Shown here piece by piece: positions 1 through 13,100 of a DNA stretch of 64,000 nt. The number at the start of each line of letters is the position of its first letter. The stretch's first letter is position 1. Source of the stretch: Austropuccinia psidii. Lineage: Eukaryota; Basidiomycota; Pucciniomycetes; Pucciniales; Sphaerophragmiaceae. The translations under genes were made by a program, and so were the position numbers. The DNA lies in assembly GCA_023105745.1 (NCBI GenBank), contig JALGQZ010000018.1, forward strand, positions 23,617,132-23,681,131. Direction: 5' to 3'. Below the pieces are notes generated by a model. The model did no database searches. It was not told the DNA's origin and was given only the letters and a program-made list of their open reading frames with translations.

Positions 1-3000
1 GATTTTTTTTTAGTTGTTCAAATCTTCAAACCCTTTTGGAAAATATTGGAGATTCATTTTAAAGATTTTATTTAAAGAATTATCCACCAGATATTCATGA
101 TTTACCTGATTTAGTCAGTAATGGAAAAGTCTCCAAGATGCAGAGCAGATAAGATTGGAATGGAGTAAAGTAATAAATTGAAACACAAAAATTTTTGAAA
201 GAATAATTTGGAATTAATATTAAATTTTGGAATCAGTTGAAAAAATCCAACTTGCCATTTTTTCAATTTAGCAGGGTGTTAAAACATAATATTTGAAATA
301 AGAATCATCAATCAAATTTATATTCAACTCTTTTGGTATTTTTTTGAGATTTAAACTCCAATTTCAATTTTTAAATGAAACATTATTTAAGGCTTCAAAC
401 AAATCTATTTACAATTAAATTTTGATGATCAAATTTGAATCCATATATTGAATTTTGTTATATTTTATTTTTCAGATGTGATTTGAAATAGCCAATATAA
501 TAGAAATTTCTCAGAAATAGAAGGAATCCTATTCAAAATTAATTTCTTATCGTTAACATTTGATGCAGAAATTCTTCTTTTATTGAGTGACTTGAAATAC
601 TGAAGGTATTGTGGGAGATTTTCATTGACATTGAGAGCCTGATATTCTACTAGGGCCACAATTAAGATATGAAGTGAATCATCTCCTCTTTCTAGAACAC
701 CATACCATTTGAAAAACTCTAGGACTCTTAAAGATTAAATTTAAATACAAAATATCATCAAATAAATTATAATCCTTAAGATAAAGTAAACCAGCTTATT
801 GATTGATACGAATGAAGAGAAAATATCAGAATTCTGAGTCAAAATTTTCAATGTGAGAAAAATTTGAATTGAATTTATTGGAAAAAGAATAATCATTGAG
901 AAATTTAGAGAAATGAAGGTATTGAAATTAGGGTATTTTATATTTCAACATTATTTATTTATTTATTGAATACTGTGAGTGAAAAACATTTGAAGTAAGT
1001 TTCAAAAATAAAAAAGGCCTTTTGAATTAAAGAAGTGACTTCTTGATAGTTCTTTATATTTGAAGTAATTTTCTTGAAGAAGAAATATCAACACATTACC
1101 TTGACAATCCTGGGGAGGCACCATCCTAATGTATAAATTGAACCATGAATTATGCTTCCACATTGTTGTGATTTACCAAGCAGGTTTTCTGCTTTCAGAA
1201 TAATTTTGAAAGAAACTGGATTTAGTGTATTTTCTCTGGATTGATTTGACTGAAAGGTTGGAATTCTATAGCTTGAAAAAAATTCTCAGAATTAATATTG
1301 GATGATTCATCATGTAGAAAAGTGAATCCATGATCAATGGTACAGGAGGTGCTCTTTATGAAAGATTAGAATTGAATGTATTTGGTTGTCCAATTGAGGA
1401 AAAACTACTGTTTTTCTTAGTCATTGGTAGTAACTTGATAAAATTTATTATTGTAGGAAAACTATCTTTTTATGTTATATGCAGAATCTAATTTTGTTGT
1501 AATTGAATGAGTTAAGCTCTTGAGCTGATTTAAATTACACCAGAATGATTTAGTTGATTTACTATGGAATAAATTAATTGATTTCGAATTCAATTCAGGT
1601 TATCTATTAGTATTAAAGGGTTAAAGGGTAATGATAATGATAAAGACTAATAATGGGCCGTTGTTTTTACTTCAATTTGGCATGTTCAATTGATTATTAT
1701 TTTGAAGAAATTTGTAACAGCTTAAATATGATCAAAAAATAATAGTCCTATATGTCAATTTGGAAATTAAATCAAAAAAAAACATCAGTGATATTGAAAT
1801 TAAATTACTATGTAGCAATAGTAATTATTAAATAAAATATTAAGATTATATCTTTGAAAAAATAAGAAACAAGAATGTGTGAGAAGCAAAATTGTAGCTA
1901 GTTTTTAACCCAGAGGAAATGATATAAGGCGTAAATAAAGATTAAAATGACTTTGATTCACATTTAGTCTCTCATCCTGGCTACAAACTATGTCAAATCT
2001 AAAAGGGGAACTTACAAATGGTAACAGGATTTAATTTGGGTTTAACAAAAGGGTAATATTTTTCCTAAACCTTAGAGGCTATAATTAAGATGATGGAATT
2101 AAGTCAAATGAATCATTTCTTCTTAAAAGATTATTTAAATGATGATTTTTGTTAAATTGATATCATCTGACTGGTGGGAATTGATTTTTAATTGATGAAA
2201 ATTGAAAAAAATTAGAACCCTTGAGATTGAATCTCATCATGTATCTCTGTTAAAGCACAACTTCATTGCAGCCTTCTAATTTAATAGTAATTTAAATTTT
2301 ATTGAGATACATTTCTGAACATATCATTCTTAATATTTAAAGAATTGATCAAAAAAACACAAATTAAGAATTATTAATAAGGCTCATAATTCCTTCTAGC
2401 TCTGATGCAGATCTTCCTGAGATCACTATGGCCACTGTTAAATCAAAATTTCTTTGTTTTTATTTTAATTTTAGCCCCGCATCCAACTTATTCTTCTTGG
2501 AGTTGTTCCAAATGTTAAATTTGGATTCTTCAAATTCTCTTTGTGAAATCCTTTTCTTTTCCTGAAAATTTTATTTGTTGTTTATTTTCTCTTTCTCAAA
2601 TTAGATGTCCAATCTTTTTTCTGCTTCACCTTGATTCAGTTTCAACAATTCGGATTCTCTTTTCCTCCTTCAATTTAAATTTCTCCCATTCAAAGCATGC
2701 ATTGAGGTTTATATCATGTACTGAAGATTTTTAAAAACAGATCTTGTATATATATCTATTCAATCATTTCAAGAAAGAACTCACGTTGTTTATGGGAATA
2801 CAGTAAATGAATATATGTTTGTGCTACTGTATCGTGTGATGATTTGTGTGACCCACTAAAAATATTGAAATTATTACAAGATATTCCTGAAGTACTGGTC
2901 ATTTGATTTTTTAATTTTTAAATTATTCTCTCATTATCATTATTGGGTTCAGTATCTTTCATGGAGTGACTATGCATATTATTCTTATTATTTTTAATAC

Positions 3001-4898
3001 CCTTTGATGCTGAAGTTTTGTTTAAATCTTCAGCCTGTCAAGGTGATGATTCAGTATTCTAAAAATTTCTATTTATGAACGATTCTTACAGATTCAGAAA
3101 AAAGGCTACTTTCCTCCATTATCTCTAATTCTGGAACAATATTACTATTGGAAAAATTGTTCTCTGGTGCCCTGCTCATTCTCCTTTCAATAGAATCAAC
3201 CTAATACATAGATGATTAATTAATATAAATACACTATCTATTTAATACTTATTTGGATTACCTCTTGAAGATTGGTTGATTACTTTTGTGGAACTTCATA
3301 ACTAGAGGATTAATCCTGTGCATTGAAGGAGTCCACAGGTTTCCCAAGTAGAACATCCATTTCTTTGAAGCAGGTACAAATAGACTCAATATTTTGAGCT
3401 ATCGCTTCAATACCCTTTTCAAGATCATCAGGAGTAATTCCAAATTCAGTTGTTGTTGAAGAGAATTTTGAAAGAATATATTTTTTCTTTTATATTCTCT
3501 ATTACTCATGTACAATAGGTTGGTTGCACTAAGATCCAATCAATTGCAAGACTTTTTATTCACCTTGGTTGCTAATTGGTGAAATCCCTTTCGTTTATAG
3601 GAGGGTTGCCAATCAATGGAGGTTGTTCCTTATATTCCAAAAACAAGAATAAAAGTTGGACTTCACTGAAATCCAATTAATCATACACAAGTGATTGGAA
3701 GTTATCAAATGACCTGATGATTTTGAATCAGGTGTTATTGTCATTTTTGATGAGTGTGATTGAATTGATGATTCTTCGAATGGCATAGTGATTTCTAAAA
3801 TTAAACAAATGATCTTTAACTATTTGGGAATGAAATAAATAGAAATAAAAAAATCAACTTATCAAAGAATTGGATTTCACCTGTTTGATTTTGCAAGGAG
3901 GACTTGGGTGAACTCCCAAGGGAACTTAGCTAAAACAATTTGAGATTTTGAGAAAAAAGCCAAGGTTTTTAATTCAACATTTCTGTCAAAATGTTGTATA
4001 AATAAAATTCAGGATTTTGGACATTTGAACTTTCCTGATATAAATAATAGCATGTCTTGCTCATTTAATAATCCTGCAGGTCTATTAAAATTCTTTATCA
4101 TTACATACAAGTCTTCTGGGCTTTTTTTAAAAGGATCTGAAAAATAATATTAGATCACTATAAATCTCAAAAATATGGAATCTTTTTTCTTGATTTCCTC
4201 TCTTGAATTCTATAATTTTTTTATCTTTTATTTGAACAAAAAAATTGGAATTGGAAGAAAAACTCTTGAGAAAAATAAAACTTACTTTCAAAAAACTAGA
4301 GTGATGACCTAAGTTCAATCCAAAAATAAAATTCATTGGTTTTTTTAACGAAGACTATTTTATAAATAACCTGAAGATATTTCTATAATTAATCCTGTAA
4401 GTATATATTATCTCTTTGAAGAGTTTTTTTTTCAATAAAACTGTCAAAGCAGCATTTTGTTGCTTATTTTTTACTCTTTGCTATCTCAATTATCCTCTTT
4501 TTAGATCATTTTTTAGGCCAAAATTCAAGTAAAAAGTGCTTTGAGGACTTAATTTTATGGAAAAATATGGTATTATGATCTTAAAAAGTCTTGAAAGAGA
4601 TCTTAATCATCTTTGAATTGATCATCATAAAAATTTACTGCCTTGATTATGAGTAGTTCATTGATTTGAGGCTAATCTGGGATTTGCCTTCACACCCAAT
4701 AAATTCCACACCAGCCTGATAACTCGTCTTCCTCCAGAACTCAGCTCTTCCAACATCTTTGTCTTGCTTTTATTCAAATTTTTCGGAATCGATTGAGACT
4801 CAAAAGCTACCTCACTCGACTAGGAAACATCAATCAATCTTTCGAAAAGCCTTCCATTCCTGTTTTTCAGCAGCCTCGATCTCGCCAACAAAAACAGC
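1..4898. other. AT-rich intergenic DNA, no gene seen
   Basis: Strongly AT-rich sequence full of homopolymer runs. The open frames are short, do not look like proteins and start mostly at non-ATG codons. I see no LTR ends, no tRNA and no repeat array. The last 200 bases before the Mis14-like gene become less AT-rich and pyrimidine-rich, which would fit a 5' leader or promoter of that gene, but no defined promoter element can be named. Confidence 0.6.
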
Positions 4899-5965
4899 AT
4901 GCAAACCTCGGGATCCCTTCCTGAAAGAGGCAATGATAGTTTTATTAAATTTCAAGTTCAATCAGATTATGATTACTTTGTTGAAAAGCTCAAGAATCAA
5001 TTAAAAAATTATTCAATCAAAGCTTGTCAAGACAATCAAATTGAAATCGGTAGTGAGGATGCTAAATTGGTTGAAAGTATTCTATTAGATGTCAGTTATG
5101 TCTTGCTTTTTGAGTCATAAAACATTTCCTAACGATTCTTTGATTTTACTTAATACTTATTTAATCTTCATAACTTAAATTTATTTTTGTTCGTTTAGGT
5201 TTTTATGAAATATACTCTAGAGTTTATGCGAGAGAATTTTTTAGTGGAAGGAAGGCCTATCGATCCATCACCCGAATTCGCAACTTCTGATTCATCTCGA
5301 CATCCGAATGGAATGGCTGAAAAGCCAGCTACTAAATCACATCACAGAAAGAAAAACGACAAACAACCACCTACGAGACCATGTGATACGGCCTTGAATG
5401 AACGCGTCATTCGCCAACAGTACGCGTTGTATGATGCTGCTGTTGGAAATACTCGCAAGCGAAAAGATCTAGCTGCGCATATTCTTCAAAGGGTCGAAGA
5501 AGCGGCTCAAAAAGCTAATGAAAATCTTCAAAATGGTGTCAAGGAGGCTGAACGCGCTGAAGAAGAACATCAAGCTGAAAGCAAAATTGATCCTTTTAAA
5601 AGATGGCAAGTTCTAAACGGTAAATCTATGGAGATTCCTTTTTTTGACATTACTTCCATCTGCATATTTCCTCATTAAATGTCGTGTATAACACGCCTCA
5701 TACTTCCTTTACTAACCTTGCTTTTTCTTCATATTAGCCGAGCTTCCCAAAATGACGCGCATTCAAGAAGACTATACGGATGCAAACAAAAATATTTTGA
5801 GCCTGATAGAAGTAAGTCAAACAAAAATAATTAATTTGACTTGCATCGAATTTTATCTTAACTTTTTGTTTTATCATTTGATAGTCTACACCTGGGCTCA
5901 TTGACACCGCCGACAGGGCTATAAAACTCCATGAAGAGATTTCAACACTTCTTAAGACAAGTTGA
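4899..5965 (+). CDS. mis14: Kinetochore protein Mis14/NSL1-like, four exons
   Basis: Predicted exons are 4899-5090, 5199-5619, 5738-5811 and 5885-5965, giving 255 residues. The introns have donors GTCAGT, GTAAAT and GTAAGT, and all acceptors are AG; intron 2 has an ACTAAC branch site. The frame stays open across all three junctions (phases 0, 1, 0), which strongly supports the model. ATG 4899 is the first ATG of the less AT-rich segment and has A at -3. Residues 16-64 plus the start of exon 2 resemble the N-terminal Mis14 helices (FQVQSDYDYFVEKL, FMRENFLVEGRPI). A polar linker follows, then a basic and acidic coiled coil (RKRKDLAAHILQRVEEA) matching the NSL1 region with RK..P..IL. The last exons give another helix. 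Mis14/NSL1 is a subunit of the Mis12 complex linking CENP-C chromatin to Ndc80. The family call rests on motif recall; the gene structure is surer than the name. Confidence 0.6.
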
Positions 5966-8900
5966 TACTCATATCCTTTAACAATTAGGCTTATCAAGAA
6001 AGCACCTTTTCTTTCAACACTGAGTTACATTTTTCACATTATTTTGAACATTATATGTGTTTTTCGAGACACAAGAACATTGTGTATTTTTTTCACGGTC
6101 ATTATTTGGTTGTAAACCCTTCACGATAATAAAAAATTGCGTTGAAGGTTTTTCTTTTTCTTCATGAGCTCAATTTGTTGTATTTCTGTCTCATTGAAAA
6201 AATCAAAATGACATGCATTTCTGTCAATTCAAAAATTGGATAATAAAAACGTTGAACTCGCATTATGTAACCAAAAAGATAATTGGGATCGCCAATATAA
6301 ATGTTTTATGAAAATCCTGCATAGAACTAGACAAATGAGTTAGCTTGCCTTCACTCAGGCTATTGTACTGGGTCATTCAAGCAACGAGTTACAAAACTTT
6401 GAAAGAATCATGCGCAAGAATAGGTCAGTAACAAAGAAAACCTGAAACCCATAAACCTGTTGTCCGCAAGAACCCCATGCCCAACAATTCCACAAGATCA
6501 GTTTTTTACCTCAACAACCCCCTAAGATTTTCCCCAAACTTTCCATTTTTTTACAATTAGAGTATATGAAATTTTTAGACAAGCATGAATTGATATGATG
6601 GGTTTGGGCAGGTAAAACTTTCTTTTTTTGAAAAAAACTCCTTAATATTTATTAAGTTAAGGTATGGGTTGAAATAAGTATTCCCTATTTGAAATTTTAA
6701 CCTTCCCAAAACCTATAATAAGAAAATGTGATCTATCAAAAATTCATAAGCTTTTAAGAAACAGTTGAACTATGATTTGAAAATTTTATGAAGCTTGAGA
6801 GTGAGAGAAATTTGTTAATCATAAACAATTGAAGCCATGACTAGTCGATAGAGCCCCTCCCCCCCCCCCAAAAAAAAAAAAAAGAAAAAATAATAATCAT
6901 TGAATTTTATAATTTTAAAAGTAGAATTAAATATCAATTTAATAATAATAAGAAAATATTAAACAACTTGAGCTTATTAATTTTATTTAAAATACTTAGA
7001 AATCAAATCTTAATTGTCAATTAATTAAATGGAAAAAATTAATTTTTGAAAATGTTCATTTCTTTTAAAATATATGAAGATTGATAAACTTACATAAGTT
7101 TTTTCTTCCTTTTCTTTTTCTTTTCTTTTTTTGATTTTTTTGCATTGTTATGTATAATCTCAAATTTTTAATAAGTTTGTTTTGCAGGGATTTTTCTTTG
7201 TTTTTTATTTTTGACTTTTTATGAAATTCTAAATCTCAAATTTTTGTTTTTGAAAAAAAAATAAACTAAGAATGATATTTTAAAAATATTTATCATTTAG
7301 ATATAAAAATATATAAGAATAAAATAGAAAATCTCAGTTTTAATTATATGATTTAGTTCATAGTTATTCTTTCAAATTAATGAGAAATTTAGTTAGTATT
7401 AATACTTCAACCTCTTAAAATTAATCAAAAATCTTTTTTTTTGTAGGCCATTTTGATATTTTTTTATAATTTGAAATTTTTGTAAGTATGAAAATGTTGG
7501 AATTAGAAATTTCTTTTTTGATTAAAAATGACAAATCCTGTATTTTCAATTTTGAATGAGCAATAATATTGATAGTTTATTATAGAAATATAAAAGGAAA
7601 GATAAGTAAATGAACAAAATTGTTATTTCTGTCATGAAGAATTGCACCTTTAAATTATTTCACCAGCACACACCTTTCAATAAAATGCATATTTGAATTG
7701 AATAGGTTTGTATTCCATTGAATTCCAATAAAGTGCTGATGTTAATGTAATTTTAATAAACTAAATCTTGAATAATCAAAATTAAGTGAAATATGAATAT
7801 CTAATTTTTTGTAATTATAGATTCATGGTTTGCCTTGAATCTCATTTCATGATATTTTTATGTTTTTAAAATTGAAAAGAAAAAAAGATTTAATAAAAAA
7901 GAGAAAAATGGTTTCTCCAAATTTTCGCATCATAAACGATTTTAGATATTAATTTAAAATTACTGTATTTAATTATTGTTTAAATTAAAATGATTCCGAG
8001 AAATTTAAAATGAATTGAATTTTTATAATTTCTTGTGGGAAAATCATTTTTGAGACCAAAGAACCATTTTTTTCATGTTCAATTAAAATTAAAGAGATTA
8101 TACCATTTTTTATGGTCATTGAAATGATCTTGAATATTATATTATATAGATTTTTTATATTATATTGAATAATTTTCTATATTATATCAAAGAATTTTCA
8201 TGTGATATCAAATTATTTCTCAAATAATAATAGTTATAGGCCTTGAACCTTTCTTTGAATCATCAAATAGAACAAAAAAATTCATTAAAATATATAGAGG
8301 AAAATTTATTATTCAAATTTAAAAAATATTATTATTGATTTAGACACAATAATTGCAATCAACATAATACTCAGTTTTTGCTTAAAAATAAAAGCTTCTA
8401 GATTCAATTGATAAATCATTTTTATTGAAGTAAATAGCAAAAGAATGAAAATTTCAGTTTAAAATATCATTTATTCTTATGATTATAATTCTAAATAATT
8501 ATAATAGGTATCTTTAAGGTACTTGAAGGTAATCTAATAAATAATAGTTTAGCTAATATATAATTATTAATGAATCTTAGAAATAATAGAAAAACTTCAA
8601 GAACTGAATAACTTTTAGTTTTATAGAAAAAAGGGTTGTGTCAGGGCGTGTCAAACTTAGAAAATCCAAAATTAAAAATCTTGAATTTATTTTGGAAAAA
8701 AATCCCAAATTCAAATTCTGGGATATCAGGAATAAAATACCTCAAAAAATGTGGTATTTCAAGGTTCCAAATCCTGATTTAAATTATGCCAAATGATGCT
8801 TTATTTTTTGGAAATCCAGCATTTTCCAACAAAATAATTTACTTAAAAAAGTTCAAGCTCTTTTATAATCATCATCTCAGTGAATTTTTCTCTCTCCCCC

Positions 8901-9599
8901 CTTTTCAATTCCAAATACAGCCTCAAAGCCCACAAGCTCTCATAATCAAGGCCACTTATCAATCATATTGAAATATAATTCAAAAGTAATCTTGATTTAG
9001 AACTGGAAGATAATATATTAATCTTAAATCATATCTGTGAATGAAGATATTTAAATGGAAGGAAAATAGCTTTCTCACCATATATCTATAAGCTGGATTA
9101 TATCATTAGCAATTCTTCAAAAAATGTCAAGAAATTATAAAGAAAAACAATTTATTTTTTTTGAAAACTAATCATTATGGTTGCAAATTCTTGAGTGCTT
9201 TATTATTCCTCTATGTTAAATCAACAAGAGAGGTATATCAAATTGGGAGCTAAATTTGAACAATTTTGATATAAAAGGAATGGGACAGAATTCAAGAAAA
9301 TTAAATTGATATTTTGGGATCAGCCATGCAGAAATTGTTTCATATAACAAATTTTTCATGTCAGAATTATTGAAGCTTAAGAAAAATTTCATTTATTGTA
9401 AAGATTAAATCAATAAATTTAGATAGAAGGAGTAATTAAATATGAAGGGTTTACAGATTAAGTGGGAATTATGTGTAGTAGGGTAGTTCCCTTACCTCAA
9501 AAACCACCAAAAGACAGGAAGTCCTGATTTTTATGTAAAAAATGGTATGTCTAATCTTTTGGTATCTTCTGAGGCTTTGTCAGTTATTCCAATGTTATG
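5966..9599. other. AT-rich intergenic DNA, no gene seen
   Basis: The first few hundred bases are probably the 3' UTR and terminator region of the Mis14-like gene. The rest is very AT-rich without a protein-like frame, apart from one C/A homopolymer junction listed separately. I find no transposon ends. Confidence 0.55.
6854..6883. repeat. Poly-C / poly-A junction tract
   Basis: Four C, a T, eleven C, then fourteen A in a row. Similar C-run to A-run junctions occur at 62949-62966 and 63136-63156, and a C-run followed by AAA at 15669-15679, so this is a recurring pattern in the AT-rich DNA of this window. Confidence 0.85.
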
Positions 9600-9704
9600 G
9601 CCATAAATGGCATCTATATGTCATTTGTGGCACTTTTAATACCATAAATGGCACTTTTAATACCATAAATGGCACTTCTAATGCCACAAATGGAATTTTT
9701 AACT
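9600..9704 (+). repeat. 21-bp minisatellite, five imperfect units
   Basis: Units begin near 9600, 9621, 9642, 9663 and 9684. The clearest unit, at 9642-9662, reads ccataaatggcacttttaat plus a; the next copy differs at two positions and the outer copies are more diverged. No ORF covers it. Confidence 0.85.
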
Positions 9705-10140
9705 TCCAATGATGTAATGAAGTAAATTTTCAATTAAATTAATTTCAGAAATGGAATTTTAAATTCACTCACAAAAATGAACAAAAAAACATAAAAAAAG
9801 GACTTTTTTGGGCCTACAATTGTCCTGACAAAAAAAATGTCAAAATTTTGGGTTTCTGGTCTTTTATTCTCAAGGCTTTCCTCTTCATTATAAAAAAAAT
9901 TGGAAATTCATAAGTGGGAGAATTTTTAATGAATTTTTTTTAAAAAAATAGGCCATTTTGCCAAATTGGCCAAAATAGAGAAATTGGGCAAAAAAAAAAA
10001 TTGAAAAAATTTGGGGACCTTCACATCCCATGTCAGAAAAAATTATAAAAATTCTAAAAACTGAGGCTGAGGAAATTATTTTTAAAGGAATAAGGCACTT
10101 AAATGTTTTTACCATAAAATTATGTGTTTTGGACATAAAT

Positions 10141-10176
10141 TGGTAAAAACACGTAAGGGCTTACATGTGTTTACCA
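10141..10176. repeat. Imperfect hairpin
   Basis: Two 17-base arms around a GG loop (left arm tggtaaaaacacgtaag, right arm cttacatgtgtttacca), with 15 of 17 positions pairing. It could form a cruciform or an RNA hairpin. There is no nearby gene on which it would act as a terminator. Confidence 0.65.
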
Positions 10177-13100
10177 TCACCCTTATTTAATTATAATTGA
10201 AATGAGCTTATAGGTACTCAACATCTGTCCAGTTAGCTAGTTTTATAAACAAAGAGTTCATAAGAGTTCATTCTGTATTTATTGGTTCACTCCATAAATT
10301 AAGTGTTTATTAGAACCTCAAAATTTTGAACTTCCCTAAATTTTTCTTCTCAAAGTAAAATTATTCACTATTGGGACCAGCTCAGCCCATGCATGATCAC
10401 CATAGATTTTAAATCATATGTAGTAAATTTAATAAAAAAAATGTCTGATAAAATTTCTGATAGTTTTTCTCCAAGATAAAGGGGCTTACTTGGAAATCAT
10501 GTATGAATTTTTTGATGGTGCTAATAATAATTGAGGGAAAAGCGAAACCAAATCTTTAGTGAAAATGAGGTGAATTTTTTAAAACTGGGTTCCAATCTGT
10601 GTTTCCTTACCCAATTAATTAGAAGAAATAGAAGATTAATTAAATTGATGGTATTAGTAATATTAAGTAAAAGAGTTAAAACATTTTAATAATTTTAAGA
10701 ATCTTAATTCAAATTCGAATAACCATAGAAATATTTAGGCTTTCAGCTTCACTTGGTACCAAAATAAGGAATAATTATTTCTTGAATTTTTGTTATGTAG
10801 TTTATTTTAATTGATAAGCATTTATTATATATTTAATTCAATAGCTTTCAAGTAGTTAAAAATAAATCAATGAAATATTTTCTCAAATGAAATTTTTCAA
10901 TTTTTATTTTTAAATGAACTTTCTTGAAAGAAAATAAAAAGGAATTAAAACTGGATAAAACAATTTCTCTCAATCTAATTCCTTCTATGAGAATTTAAAG
11001 AAAATAATATAGAAATTAAGAATTCATAAGAACAATCACAGTATAATGCAAAAGATTTGAACCTTTTAGAAAACTGGAAATTATTATCCCATTCTTAGAG
11101 TAACTTTCATTTATTTATTTAAGTGATAAATTCTGATATATTTTACCAAAACTGACCAAATTTTCATTTACCTGAGATTAAGCTCTAAAATAGGTGGTTT
11201 CTGGATGCTTTAACATGTGTTCTGATGGATCTTATGTATATCAAATTATTTCTTATCTTCTCAGAGGATTTCCATTATACAAGGTTTTCTGGATAAATAA
11301 ATCTCAAACTTTAATTTTAAAAATTTGATACTGTGGCAAGCTGGAAAAAATAAAGGAGGAATTATAGTGAAATTAAATTTGTTGATAGAAGTTAGAATTG
11401 AATAATCTCAATAATTGGAATTATTAAAATAAACATGGTTTTTATTGAGGAATTAATCCATAGTAACCATTAAATTGGTAAAATATTTGTGAATTATATT
11501 CTTTTTTTTAATTCCTATCTAACCTACTAACGCTGGGGAGCTAAGCTTTGTTAATGATTTTTGAATTTTCTTGGACTTATTTATTGAAAAGATGAAGAAT
11601 TTTTATTTTAATAAATGGATAATAGGAATATGATTGATTCCAATATTGGTTATTTTGAATGAATGATACCCAAGTTGAATCCATTTCTTCTAGCTTAAAC
11701 ACCTGAATATCTACCATAATCTGATTCTTGATGGAATCCACTTCCAGTCATTACACAAGATAAGAATTGTTTTTGAGATTAAATTGGCTCTCTGTTTTTG
11801 AGAACTTGATTAAGATTTTGGAATTTTGAAGATGGATTAGAAAAAGAATCAATTTTAGAAGTTAATATTGGGAATTATTTCTGTTTTTTTTTGTCCAAAA
11901 TGATGTATAAATGTGAATAGGTGATGTAGGAGGAAGCTTTAACAAGGAAGAAATTTAATAATTTTCTTTATAAATAGGATATATTGAATATTTTATTTGT
12001 ATAATCAAGTGAATACGAAATCTTTTATCTTGATTGAAATATTTTTCTTATAGTATTTCTAATCGCATCATTTGGCTTTGTTCAGATAGATGGATTTCAT
12101 GAGAAAAGATAAGTTTTGAATAATCATAATTTTCTTTGTCTACTTAGGAATTATTCACTTAAAATGGATAGTTTTAGACCATGAAGGTATATGAAAGAGA
12201 GTTTGATTCTTTTTTCATAAAATAATCTTCAATATATTATTTCTTAGAGATTAAGTCCTTGGGAATATGCTGGTTAAGATCAACTGCCCGGCTGAGTAAT
12301 AATTCCAAAAACAAACCAAAAATCCACCTCTAAAACAAGAGAAATAAAAACAAATTTATTAGCCACTATGAATAATTATGAAAGAAAAGAATTAATTAAA
12401 ATTAAAAATGAAATGATATAGACTAAATATAATTATTTTATAAAACAAATGAGATAATATAAGGAATTTTGTATAAATTTGGAATGTGATGGGAAGTTTC
12501 CTATGTAGTATTTTCAAATGATAACAAATTAACTTTTAATCCTTTTTGATAATAATTTTATTGAAAAAGTATGATACAAAAATTAGAAATTGTTTTTATT
12601 CCATGTGTTATTCTATGAGGAATAATCAAATATAATATAACAGAGATAATAAAAATGAAGATGATTAAGATGAGGATGATAAATATTATGAAGGAAATTA
12701 TTATAAAGATAAATATTCCCATAAAAGAGATTATGAAGGTGATTAATATAATTTAATTATTATGGTGATCAAAGGTTTTTTGCTAATGATCAGTTTTTTG
12801 ATATTTCCAGAATGATCAATTAGAATAAATAAAAATATTATTGAAAATTTAGCAACCCTGAAAAGAAAAAAATGAAAAAAATTTCAGTAAAAAAAATAAG
12901 AAATAAAAAGATTTGTTTTAATTTGAAATCTCTAAATAAAAATAGTAGTTAAAAATAGATCAGTAAATTAAGCCTAATTTTGAGAAGATAGCAGAAATAC
13001 AAAGAAAAGCCATATAACACCAAGGAGTCAAATTTAATTAGCGAGCCAGAGAATAAAATAAGGCTTTTTATTTAATGTGAGACTGAATTCGACTTAAATA

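Noticed and set aside
4759..5004. 81-codon frame overlapping exon 1 of the Mis14-like gene
   Set aside because: It starts at a TTG and is in another frame; the spliced ATG 4899 frame continues through three introns and explains the region.
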